Shown piece after piece: positions 30,307 to 40,300 of a DNA stretch of 64,000 nt (the first letter of the stretch is position 1; each line of letters begins with the position of its first letter). Source of the DNA: Mastigamoeba balamuthi (taxonomy: Eukaryota > Evosea > Mastigamoebida > Mastigamoebidae); NCBI GenBank assembly GCA_902651635.1, contig CACRSC010000023.1:103912-167911 (forward strand), in the 5' to 3' direction. The notes under the pieces are model-generated. The model saw only the letters and a program-made list of their open reading frames with translations, had not been told where the DNA came from and searched no databases. The translations under genes were made by a program, and so were the position numbers.

Positions 30307-32878
30307 ATGGCGGACCCGCGTGTGTGTGCCCACCGCCCGTCAGCGTTCGTGCCGCTGCTCGAGCAGGCCTACAGCGACTTCGTCGGCGGGCGCTCGGGCC
30401 GTGGGGCCACCGCCGCGCCCAGCAGGGGCCGCCAGCAGGCGCCCGTACCCGACGTGGGCGACGAGAGCACGTCCGAGAGCGACGACGAGCCGCCGATGAT
30501 CCGTGCGGACTCGCGCGTCTGGCGGGACGAGTTCCTGCTGGGCGCGGGCACCTCTGAGCGCAGCTGGCACCAGACGCCCACCCCCGTGCCCCTGAGCCCC
30601 TTCGGCCTCGTCCAGCGCTCCGGGACGCCCGGTACGCGGCCCCCGCGGGCTCCCGGGCCCTGCGGCTGCGCGGTCTGACGGCGGGCTCGCAGGGAGCGAG
30701 GTGGACCTGGGGAAGAGGAACCTCGAGAAGCTGCTCAGGGGCATCTCGAGGTCGGCGACGAGCTCGCCGGCGCCGCAGGACGACGCGGCAGGCGCGCCGT
30801 CGCCGGCGTCGTCGCCCACGCCCAAGAGGTCGCGCGTGGGGCCGGCGTCGTGGAAGGCCGACGTGGCGACGCAGCTCCGCGGGGTCGCGTTCCCCCTCGT
30901 CCGCAGGCGGGAGCGCGGGACCGACGAGTCGGACCTCGACGCGGCGCTGGGCCAGTGCGAGCACGCGACGTCGCTGCTCGAGGGCGCCCTCGAGGAGGTC
31001 AGGCGGGCCGACCCCACGACCGCCTCGGCGTCGTGCTTCGGGGGCGTGCTCAAGGCGCACCAGGTCGAGGGCGTCACTTGGCTGCGGGCGCTGCACCGCT
31101 GCGAGACCAGTGGGATCCTCGCGGACGAGATGGGCCTGGGGAAGACGGTGCAGATCAGCGCGTTCCTGGCGCTGCTGGCCGACAAGCGGGCGGGCGGCCC
31201 GCACCTCGTCATCGTGCCGACGTCGCTGCTCGAGAACTGGAGCAGGGAGCTCGTCATGTGGGCCCCGAACTTGACGGTGTTCAAGTACTCGGGCCCGCCG
31301 AGCGACCGCAGGAACGCGCGGGACATGTTCACCCCGCAGCGGCTCGGCGAGGGCCCCGTCGACGTTGTCCTCTCGTCCTACAGCTTCGTGAGCATTCCCG
31401 AGGATTGGTACGCGCCCTCCACAACGGCCCCCCAGTCCGGTTCCATTCACAGGCCCAACGCACCGCAAACAGCGAGTACCTCAAGAAATGGGGGTTCGAC
31501 TTCATCATCGTCGACGAGGCGCACATGATCAGAGAGCCGTCTGCCCAGCGGTCGTTCATGCTCAACTCCATACCCAGCAGAGCGAGGGTGCTGCTGACAG
31601 GCACGCCCATACAGAACAACATGAGGGAGCTGTGGGGAGTTCTCTTCTTCCTCCTCCCGCAGTTCTTCCCGACGCCCGAGAGAGCCAACTCGGTCTACAA
31701 GCAGCTGTTCACCGGGAAGGATGCCAGCGTCGAGGAGCGCCTGAAGAAGCTCCTCACGTCGTTCATCCTCCGACGCCTCAAGTCTGACGTGAGCTCAGTT
31801 TCTACCTCGCGGGCACGCGGCACACATCAACCTCTGCACTCCTCGCTCTGCAGGTGGCCAAGGACATGCCGGAGAAGAAGACAGAGTACGTCCACTGCGA
31901 GATGGGCGAGAGGCAGGCAGAGCTGTACCGCAAGATGAGGATTCTCCTGCGGCGAGAGAGGGACAGCCTGTCGGTCTGCATGCAGCTCAGAAAGGTCTGT
32001 GTCCGCATCTCCTTGTGCGCATGGCTGACTCGGGCTTCGCCAGATGGCCAACCACCCTCTGCTGCACCGGAGGGTGCACTACTCCGACAAGCAAGCCCAG
32101 GAGATCATCACAACCGCCACCAAGAGCGACCCGCTGTTCGAGGGGCGGGCCCCGGCATCGCCCCTGGAACTCTCGGACTACGAACTGCACCAGATCTGCT
32201 GCGCGCACGACGGCCTGAAGCGCATGGCAATACCCGACGAGGTCATCATCTCGTACTCGTGCAAGACCGAGGGGCTGCTGGGCGTGCTCGCAAAGCTCAA
32301 GAGGGACGACTACAAGGCGCTCGTGTTCTCGGAGATGAGGAAGGTGCTCGACATCCTCGAGCCGCTCCTCGTGAGGGCCGGGTGGAGCGTGTACCGCGTC
32401 GACGGCAGGACCTCGATGAAGATGAGGCAGAGGACGATCGACGGCTACGTGGCGCACTCGGGGACGCCCCTGGTGATGCTGCTGACCACGCGTGCGATGG
32501 GCACGGGCTTCAACGTGCCCTGCACAGACGCCGTCATCTTCTTCGACAGCTCGTACAACCCCCAGGTGGATCGCCAAGCAGAGAACCGCGCGCACCGCCT
32601 CGGCGACTCCAAGCCATCGCTCGCCATCTACAAGATGATCGCCAATAGGACGATCGACCACCGTGCGACCGCCGAGAGGAGCTGTTTTGTGTGTGGGATC
32701 GCTGACCCTCGTGTGCCTTTTCAGTGATTTTGGAGAAGACGGTCAAGAAGCTGGAGATGAGCGACAGGTTCCTCAACGAGAGCACCGTCGACAAGAAGCT
32801 GCTGGACGCCATCGTGAAGGACCACCTGAAGGCGTCGGACGAAGCGGAGGAGGCTTCCGGGGACTCGGACTACTACTG
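30307..32878 (+). CDS. SNF2-family chromatin remodelling ATPase, Fun30/SMARCAD1 type
   Basis: A Swi2/Snf2 ATPase of about 760 aa. Exon 1 (30307 to about 30631) and the start of exon 2 (from about 30694) are a Ser/Pro-rich N-terminus. ATPase lobe 1 follows: LKAHQVEGVTWL, DEMGLGKT (motif I, about 31121), IVPTSLLENW, VDEAH (motif II, about 31510), LLTGTPIQNN (motif III) and FILRRLKSDV. Lobe 2: LRKMANHPLL across an intron, KALVFSEMRKVLDILEPLL, TTRAMGTGFN, FFDSSYNPQVDRQAENRAHR (motif VI). The insert between NHPLL and the second RecA motifs (LELSDYELHQICCAH) matches the SMARCAD1/Fun30 pattern (M-DFELH--C). No CUE domain was recognised in the N-terminus. Fun30 proteins act in heterochromatin maintenance and DNA-end resection. 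Introns lie at about 30632-30693, 31408-31451, 31789-31855, 31997-32042 and 32681-32725. TGA at 32876-32878. Confidence 0.9.
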
Positions 32879-33148
32879 ACGGCACGGCACGCCTTGGGCT
32901 TTGCCAAACAGCAAAATACAGTTTTGACGATGAGAGAGAGAGGTGAAAGACTTACATTGCACGTGTCGGCCGAAGTGTGCGTCTGAGTGCGCGTGCGTGT
33001 ACGTGTGTTGAGGAGCGGGTGTGTTCTGTGATGCCAGTTTTGCCGACTTAGACGTCCGTGCCTATCGGAAAATAACGGTAACCCTCGCCTGGGGCATACA
33101 GGGGCGGGAGAACTGCGCGCGGCTCCGCGGGATCGTTCTCCAGCCAAC

Positions 33149-33730
33149 TCAGAGAATGGCGCACGAAGACCCCCTGGTCCTTTTCGCGTACGACACGCGG
33201 AAGCGGTTGGCCCTGCGCACCTCCGACTCGAGGCGCAGCGGCGTGCCGTCCTTCTCGCGGAACCAGCGCAGCTCCTGCCTGCCGCTGCCCGCGGTCGTGT
33301 CCAGCCTGCGGTGGGGGCCCCCCGGGGTGGCGTGAGCGCCCGCTCCCAGAGGGAGGCAACCGGAAAACCCGTGATCGTAGGGGGCCCGGGGGAGACACGG
33401 CTTTTCCTGGCCGGAAACGGAAAGCGAGGGCGGGTGGGTGCAAGTTCGGTACACGCACGACGTTTTCATCGCGAGCCACACGTCCGCGAAGGTGGCGGTG
33501 AGCGGGCCGCTGGCGATGACGCCGTACTCGGTCTCGACGGCGCAGACGCCGCGCGCGTCGGCGACGGCGTCGTAGAAGACGGTGCACTCGGTCGAGACCT
33601 CTGTCGCGTGGTGCGCTTTCCTGACGACCACGATCGGCGCGTCCGAGTCTTCGTACGATTTGGGTCTCGCGGGGAGCGCGGTCGACTCGACCGACCGCGT
33701 GGCGTGCGCCGCGGAGGGCTGTGGTGGCAT
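33149..33730 (-). CDS. Unknown protein ending in CaaX box CAIL
   Basis: Exon 1 (from 33730) encodes a short Ser/Ala-rich leader, then a compact alpha/beta-looking segment (DAPIVVVRKAHHATEVSTEC, TVFYDAVADARGVCAVETEY, GVIASGPLTATFADVWLAMK). An intron with donor about 33452 and acceptor CACCGCAG at about 33310 leads to exon 2 (LDTTAGSGRQELRWFREKDG, LRLESEVRRANRFRVSYAKR), which stops at 33149 after SSCAIL. A terminal Cys-Ala-Ile-Leu predicts geranylgeranylation, preceded by basic residues. Total is about 150 aa. The family is unrecognised. GAGAATCTCGC lies 76 bp upstream (33816-33806). An alternative frame continuing to 33048 cannot be fully excluded. Confidence 0.6.
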   Translation of the reverse strand: MPPQPSAAHATRSVESTALPARPKSYEDSDAPIVVVRKAHHATEVSTECTVFYDAVADARGVCAVETEYGVIASGPLTATFADVWLAMKTSCVYRTCTHPPSLSVSGQEKPCLPRAPYDHGFSGCLPLGAGAHATPGGPHRRLDTTAGSGRQELRWFREKDGTPLRLESEVRRANRFRVSYAKRTRGSSCAIL

Positions 33731-34061
33731 CAGAATTCTCGGACAGTGGCCGCCGGGGCTGGGGGACCACCCTAGTTTTTTGCGCCGAGAAAATGCACCT
33801 CTGACGCGAGATTCTCTGGCAGATCAGTAATCCCCTATTACAGGAATGCCCCTGGGCGCGCTCAATTTCGCTCGCCTCAAAGAGCAAGGGCAGTACGCGC
33901 CGTACAGCATACGAGCTTCGGTGATGGTGCAGCAGCACCCAGTGAATATCTCTTTTTTCTTCACCCCTGGTGTCACCGAATCACCTGAGGAAACTCCTTG
34001 AGACAGGCATCTCCCCCCCTGCAGCAAGCAGCACACAGATCAGCGGTCCTCAGAACACTTG
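33731..34061. promoter_or_regulatory. Divergent promoter region between CaaX protein (-) and unknown (+)
   Basis: About 330 bp. It contains GCGAGATTCTC at 33806-33816 (a strong match to the shared element, serving the minus gene) and GAATATCTC at 33944-33952 (a weaker match, 110 bp before the plus-strand ATG). No RNA gene is seen. Confidence 0.45.
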
Positions 34062-34634
34062 ATGCACTGTTCAGCAAACGCCTCTGCGCCGAGCACACCC
34101 ACCGCGGACACTGACGAGACGTCGCCCATGGCCCGCAGCGACCCGCCCGCCGGCGACCGCCCCGCGCGCCCCGCCCCCGGCGACGCCGAGCGCCTGACGA
34201 GCTCCGCGCTCGCGCACATCGACGCCGACCCGCGCGCGGGCTCGGCGCTGCACCTCTGCGCCGCCGGGCTCAGGGACGCCCTCGCGGCCTCGCCCGACTT
34301 CCTCCCCGCGCTCTGCGCGCTGTGGGCCGTCGTCGAGTGGCGCCCGGACCTCATCGTCGACGACTGGGAGCGCGTGCGCACGGGATCCGTCGCCCGCCAG
34401 GTGCGGGCGGCCCCCGAGGGCGCCAAGGACCGCGCGGAGGCGTTCTTCCGGTCCGAAGGCGCGGGGGTGGGGATGGCGCTGGCGCTGGGCGCGTACAGGG
34501 CGCTGGCAGGCGAGAGGAGGAAGGCGGAACTGGAGCTGACCAAGGCGATCAACATGCAGTGCCCGGGCGCCATGTTCGTCACCGCGCGCGTGCAGGCGCC
34601 CGCCACAGGGTGGAAGGCCCCCGACTGGAGCTGA
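34062..34634 (+). CDS. Unknown protein, 190 aa, intronless
   Basis: ATG at 34062, TGA at 34632-34634. The N-terminal 45 residues are Ser/Pro/Ala-rich and probably disordered. The rest is helical and Ala/Leu-rich (SALHLCAAGLRDALAASPDF, ALCALWAVVEWRPDLIVDDW, KDRAEAFFRSEGAGVGMALA), reminiscent of helical hairpin folds but not matched to a family. No membrane segment is evident. High GC3 like the neighbours supports a real gene. It converges with the 69-aa microprotein gene. Confidence 0.55.
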   Translation: MHCSANASAPSTPTADTDETSPMARSDPPAGDRPARPAPGDAERLTSSALAHIDADPRAGSALHLCAAGLRDALAASPDFLPALCALWAVVEWRPDLIVDDWERVRTGSVARQVRAAPEGAKDRAEAFFRSEGAGVGMALALGAYRALAGERRKAELELTKAINMQCPGAMFVTARVQAPATGWKAPDWS

Positions 34635-34872
34635 ACCGCCGACCCCTTGGCCCCTATACAGCATTATTCACCCCACCCACCCGACAACGAACAAATTCGA
34701 GGCAATTCATTTGCATTTATTTTCCGGCGGAATCTGAAAGCAGAGGGGGGACTCGGGGGGGCCTGTGTAAGGTCGAAGAGAGGAGAAGATGGGGGGTTTG
34801 TTTGTCTTTACACAATCAAAGGCAAAATAAAAGGCAGGGGGGCGCAGGGCGCGCCCGCGTGGTGTGCGCGAA

Positions 34873-35194
34873 CTACGTGCACCACGGGAAATCCACCTGC
34901 TCCTGCGGCGGCGTCACGCTGTCCGACCTGTTGCGCGACGGCGGCCGCGGCACGGCAACCGTGGCTTTCGCGGGCGCGGGCTCCGCGGTCTTCTTCTGAG
35001 GGGCGTTGGCGTTGGCGTGAGCGGGGGTACAGTCAGCACCAGAGAAGCTCCGGAGAACAGCAAGTTGGGGTGGAAGTGGTTAGCGCGGGGGGCGAAGGAG
35101 GGCTCACCGCGAGGACGCGGATGCCCGTGGGCTCTAGCGGGCACTCGGCCCAGTCGATGGTGCAGCGGTCGAAGGGGTTGACGCAGTTCTGCAT
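34873..35194 (-). CDS. Two-exon 69-aa microprotein with Cys-rich N-terminus
   Basis: Exon 1 (35194-35108) and exon 2 (34995-34873) join at a GTGAGC...CTCAG intron of 112 nt in phase. The N-terminal part reads MQNCVNPFDRCTIDWAECPL, with three Cys in a regular spacing. The second exon is Lys/Pro/Ser-rich (KKTAEPAPAKATVAVPRPPS) and ends VDFPWCT. A promoter-type GAGAAATCGC lies 57 bp upstream (35260-35251). The coding call rests on the clean splice, the frame and the promoter. It is too short for standard ORF lists. The family is unknown. ATG 35194 is preceded by CAG-like acceptor sequence, so an additional 5' exon is possible. Confidence 0.5.
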
Positions 35195-35712
35195 GATGCG
35201 GGGGGCGGAGAAGGATCACAAATGTCTGTGCCGGTCGTAAAAAATGGTATGCGATTTCTCAGCGCCCGCGATGCGGAAGAAGGTGCAGAGACATATCAGT
35301 GTCATTCTCCATCGGTGGCTGCCATCTCGCGCTCTCGATCCCACTGCGCCAGTCATGCAGCGCACGTGCAATGTGGGCGGTCTCCCCCAACACAAGAGCG
35401 TCCTTCGCGGTTGACATGGAATATCAGGAGCATATCTCCCTTCCGAGGCCGTGTCACTCCGCTGAATTCACCGATTCGGATCGGTAGTATGTCAGCGCTG
35501 AGCGTTGGTCACCACAGGGCCGCCAGCGGCTCGTCGGTCGATCGGAATGTGGCAGAGACTTGCATGTAAGCCCTCCTGAGAACTGCATTTTCCTGGGATC
35601 CAGGCAGTATCTTCCGCAATCCGAAGTGGATAAAAACACACCCGCGGCGCGAGCGCAGTGCAACAAGCACATCCCAAATATCCCCGCCGTCCGCCGCCGA
35701 GAAGCAGCGTCC
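35195..35712. promoter_or_regulatory. Divergent promoter region, microprotein (-) and LRR protein (+)
   Basis: About 518 bp with mixed AT content and no convincing gene. GCGATTTCTC at 35251-35260 (for the minus gene) matches the shared element, and GAATATCAGGAGCATATCTCCC at 35420-35441 is a looser match. The 5' UTR of the LRR gene probably occupies part of the right side. Confidence 0.4.
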
Positions 35713-37284
35713 ATGGACGACGCCCGCGCTCAGACCGCACCGCCCGACGAAAAAAGGCCGGCAGTATCGGCAAATCCCCCACCGAACACCTCCCCAGATC
35801 AACTTTGCTCCTCCGGTGAGCCGCTGCCCCGCACAACTGCAATGTGGCGCCGCGGAGTCAGCCCCATCATCCCCGAGGGCGTCACGGAGCTCGCGGTCCT
35901 CGGCGGCTCGCTCGTCGGTACGTTTGTTTCCAATTTTTCCCCCTCCTGCTCTCCCTTGTGCTGTGAGGCCCTGCGGCTGCTGCTACGGCTTCCCACAGCT
36001 CACCAGAGGGGGTTTTTTTGAATTAATAATGGGGTTGCGGTGTGTGCGGGAATACAGGGCAGGAGGTCGTCAGGATCGAGGGGAACAAGGCGACGGTGCA
36101 GATGATGTGCGTGGCCTCGGTGACGGTCGCCAAGCTCTCGCAGGAGCTCCGCGCCACGCCCAGCCTCATCTCGCTCACGATCTCTGGTGAGCTGCTACGG
36201 GCGGCGTTTCGCGTTTTTTCGGCTTGGAAAAACCCGCCCACCCCCCCCGCACCGCTTTTCCCAACAACAACACGCCGGGACACTCCCCTTCTTTTTTTAG
36301 CGCCTCACCTCCCCTATCCCGCCAGCCTGCAACATGCTCGAGTCGATGGCGAGCCTCACCGAGTCGATCAAGCAAACCAACACCCTCCGCGAGCTCTCGC
36401 TGCACTGTGAGCCCCTAAGAGCCGACTCCCCTGCAGCGCTCTCTCTCTCTCTCTCCTCCCGCTCACTCGGCATCTCGGCATTGCCCGACCCTCTGGGAAA
36501 TGCGATAACCCCCAGGCTGTCAAATCAACGTCGAGCGGCTCGCCGGTGCTCTGGTGAAGAGCACGTGCCTCGTCATCCTCGAGCTGGATGGTCCGACCCC
36601 ATCCTTGCATAGATAGTGGAGGGCTGTCTGGATATGTCTTCTGACGCAGACAATTTCCCCTCCACCCCCGCACAGAGTGCGGCCTGCAGGACGCGGACAT
36701 TGCTGTTTTGGCCGAGGCCCTGGAAGTCAACACATCGCTCCGTGTTCTCAAGATACAATGTGCGGGAGAACAACACACACGGCTCGGTGCAAGAGACTTA
36801 CACTTTGTCCACGCCGTGCGTGTATGCGTGTGCGACTCTGCTGGACGACAGCCAACAAAATGGGCTCCGAGGGTGTCGTGAGGCTCGTGCAGGCCCTGAC
36901 GAACAACAACCGCATCTTCCTGCTCGACGTCACGAGTTCGCAACCCCCTTTCACGTCATGCTTCATACACACTTCACTGACCACGCCCTCCCTATGGCAG
37001 ACAACAAGCTGGGCGAGGAGGGAAGGCAGGCCCTTGTAAATATCGTCAAGAAAAACGGGGACCTCCGCGTCGCTGGAGTGGTTGGCATCCCATTCGCTAT
37101 TCCGGGTGCGGATGACAACAGCTTCCAGAGATCGCAGTCAGCAAAGACACTGGCCTCCCCGCCTCACATGTGGAGAAGGGGCAGCCTCCCGACGCGTCGC
37201 ATGGCGACGTGGCTCACAGCGGTGCCACCACAGAGCCGTTCTAGATCACGGCCTCACTCTATTATTCTGCCAAGCGACCTCTAA
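35713..37284 (+). CDS. Leucine-rich repeat protein, ribonuclease-inhibitor type, one intron per repeat
   Basis: ATG 35713 (MDDARAQTAPPDEK) opens a Pro-rich leader. Successive exons then each carry about one RI-type LRR of 28 aa: VTELAVLGGSLV (exon 1), QEVVRIEGNKATVQ with LRATPSLISLTIS, ESIKQTNTLRELSLHC, VERLAGALVKSTCLVILELD, then ECGLQDADIAVLAEAL with LEVNTSLRVLKIQ, GSEGVVRLVQALTNNNRIFL, and GEEGRQALVNIVKKNGDLRV. The last exon ends in a Ser/Arg-rich tail (RSRSRPHSIILPSDL, TAA 37282-37284). About six introns of 60-140 nt sit at nearly the same position in each repeat, a sign of growth by exon duplication. RI-type LRRs are protein-binding surfaces (as in RanGAP and NLR proteins). No nucleotide-binding domain is present, so only a scaffold role is suggested. 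Confidence 0.8.
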
Positions 37285-37395
37285 ATAAACAGGTTTCTTA
37301 GATTTTTGCCCTCAGATTCCCACGCTAATTATAGCGGCCGCACCAAAAATAGGATCCCAGCGCGATTGTATTCATCCGCGCACAGCAAACACTCG

Positions 37396-40300
37396 ATGAG
37401 CACCCCGCAGGCGCAGGCGGTCTTCGAGACCCGCCCGCCTTCGCTGCAGTTTTCGGACTACGAGCCGCTGCGATGCTACGACCTTTTTGTCAGCCTCCGC
37501 AACGTTGACCGATTCAGCCGCCGCTTCGACGGGTTCGCATCCCCCGCATCGCGCTTCGCGAAAAAAAACGGAGCCTCTCCTATCAACCGCGTGAAAATGA
37601 CCCGCACGGGGGCCCCGCAGCGTGTGCCTGGATCCGGTCGGGGGCCTTGGTGTGTTCGAGGCCGAGGCCGAGGCTGACCCCGGGGCCAAGGTCGCGCCGG
37701 GCATGGAGGTCCGCGTGCGCCTGAGGCTGCGGCCCGTGGCCACCGACGACTACTCGTGCTCGGTCGTGTTCCTGACCGAGTGCGGCGAAGTCCGCGTGCC
37801 TGTCCGTGCCATCGGCGCCAGGGGTGCACAATAATACACTCTGCGGTCGCCTCGCTGACACTTGCGCAACAGCGAGGTTGAACTTCCCCGACGTGATCGC
37901 GTTTGGGCGCGTGCCTGTGAAGGTCGAGACTTCGCGGACGATTCTCGTCAAGAACATCGGACGCCGCGACGGCCGTTTCGCCATGCGCGCCAAGGCGCCG
38001 TTCAGCATCCTCCCGGCGTCTGCGCAGCTGGCCGTGGGCTCTTCGCGGCAGTTCACCGTCACTGCCGAGCCGAGGAACGCGGGAGACGTCGAGGGCGTCA
38101 TATCGATCGAGTACGACACCGGAGACATCGTCGACGTGACGCTCAAGGCGACGGGCGAGGAGCAGTCGGGCGTCACGCTGGAGCCGCAGTCCCTGGCGTT
38201 CTCCTCGACGTCGATCGGCCTCGAGCAGCGGCTGATCATCCGGATCAACAACAACTCGACCATCAGGGCCAAGTTCGAGTGGAAGAAGCTGGAGAACACG
38301 CCACCCGAGGGCACCGAGGACCCGACGTTCATGGGGCTGCCGTTCCGCCTCGAGCCCTCGAGCGGGGAGATCTGGCCTTCGGCGCAGGCGGACGTCGTCG
38401 TGTGTTTCTCGCCGGCCATCGCGACCAAGTTCAACACCACGGCGTTCCTCGAGATCTCGGGCCGGTCGTCGCGCCTTCCACTCGTGATGAAGGGCGATGC
38501 CATCGGGCCGCAGGGCTCCTTCAACCTCGACGTCCTCGACATCGACGAGGTCTACGTCAACAGTGTACACTACTACCACGTACGTGGGCTTGCTTGCGCT
38601 CCCCCCGTTGGACGCCGAGCTGACTGCCACCTGCGCAGCTGACCCTCGAGAATAAGGGCAACATCCCTCTGGAGTACTGCCACCAGCAGGAGAGCACGCA
38701 CCCCCTGTTCAAGAGGTTCCGCATGGCCCCTATCTCTGGCCGGCTCAACGTGGGCGAGTCCGCAGAGGTCATAGTCGAGTTCACTCCGGACAGCGTCGGA
38801 GCCTTCCAAATCCCCTTCTACTGGAACATGAGGGGGGCCGGCGACCCCATCTGCGTGACCGTGCGGGGCTCGGTGGTGCCGCCCTCGTTCGCCTTCGACT
38901 ACGAGACTCTGGCGTTCGGCGTCGTCTCGTACAGCTTCACCGCCACTCGAACTGTAACAATATCGAACATCTCCGACGTGGCTGTGCCGGCGCAAGTGTC
39001 GGTCGAGCTCTTCAACGGCGACCCGTCGCACTTCTCCGTCCGCTCCGGCTCGGAGCCCATCCCGCCCCTGGGACAGCGTGCCATCAACGTGGACTTCACC
39101 CCGATCACGACCGGTCGCTACGACGGGATGCTCGTCGTTCGTGTGCCCGGCATTGGTGACCCCGTTGCTCGCCTTCCTGTCACTGCAGAATGCCAGATTC
39201 CCACTGTGCGTGGTCCCTCGTCCGCGCAACCCCGAACTCAGCGCTGCTCTTCAGATCACTCTGGCAAGGAGCATGGTCCCTCTGGCCGACTGCTTCGTCG
39301 GGCACGAGTACGAGACTACCGTGCAGCTGGACAACGACACCGACATCCCGGCGAAGTACGAGTTCCATCCGCTGCCAGTGCCGCCAATGACCTGCGTTCT
39401 GTCTGCCGATCCACCTGCCGGGTACCATAACGTCGCTCGATGCCTTTCTAACAGTGCCTCTCAGTGTCGTCGGGGAGCACAGCGACCTGAAGGTGACTCT
39501 CAAGTTCACAGCAAAGCGCCTCGGACCTGTGACGGCAGCCGGCCAGTTCATTGCTGCTGGCTGTGCGGACACGCCCTTGACCGTCACTGTTGGGGGCTGC
39601 GGCGTTGGCGCTCGCGTGGCGCTCGAGTCTTCCGACGTCAACCTCGGAAAGATCCAGCTGTTCACCGCCACTGAGCGCCAAGTGCACGTGCACAACGACT
39701 CGCTCATCATCGCGCAGTGCAAGGCCTCGCTCCGCGGAAAGAACACCGGTTACTGGAAGGTGTCCCCCACCGAGTTCTCGCTGCAGCCGAACGAGTCCTT
39801 CCCGCTCACACTGGCCGCGAACCTCGATGACGCGATCCCCGTCAACGCCGAGCTCGTGGTTGTGGCGCTCGGCAGCCAGCCAGTCGTCTCGCAGCTTCGT
39901 GCGCAGGGAGTCGGGTGCCCTGTCGTCGTCGTTGGCGAGGACGCGTCTGCCCTGTCGCTGATCGACTTTGGCGATGTGCCCACCGGGTCGCAGCGCTCTC
40001 GGTCCATGACACTGGAGAACCGTGGCAGGCACCCCGAGCTCGTCACGTGGGCCCCAGACAAGCGCGTGGCCCAGACGACAACTGCAGCCGGACAGGCAGC
40101 AGCTCTCGCGATACCCGCCGCGGTCGAGGTGAATCCGAAGCAGGCCCTTCTCCAGCCGGGTGCATCGCAGCAGTTCACGCTGAGCACCGCGTCGAGGAAA
40201 CCCTCCAAGGTGTGCGAGCGCCTGACGTGCACGTGCATCGAGTCCAACCGCGCGACCGTCATGTTCACGTCGGAGGTGCGCGCGCGCTTCGCGGACCCGC

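Noticed and set aside
33048-33150. Extension of the CaaX protein into another frame ending GYRYFPIGTDV
   Set aside because: It would require a 23-nt intron. The frame ending in CAIL is simpler. Kept as an alternative only.
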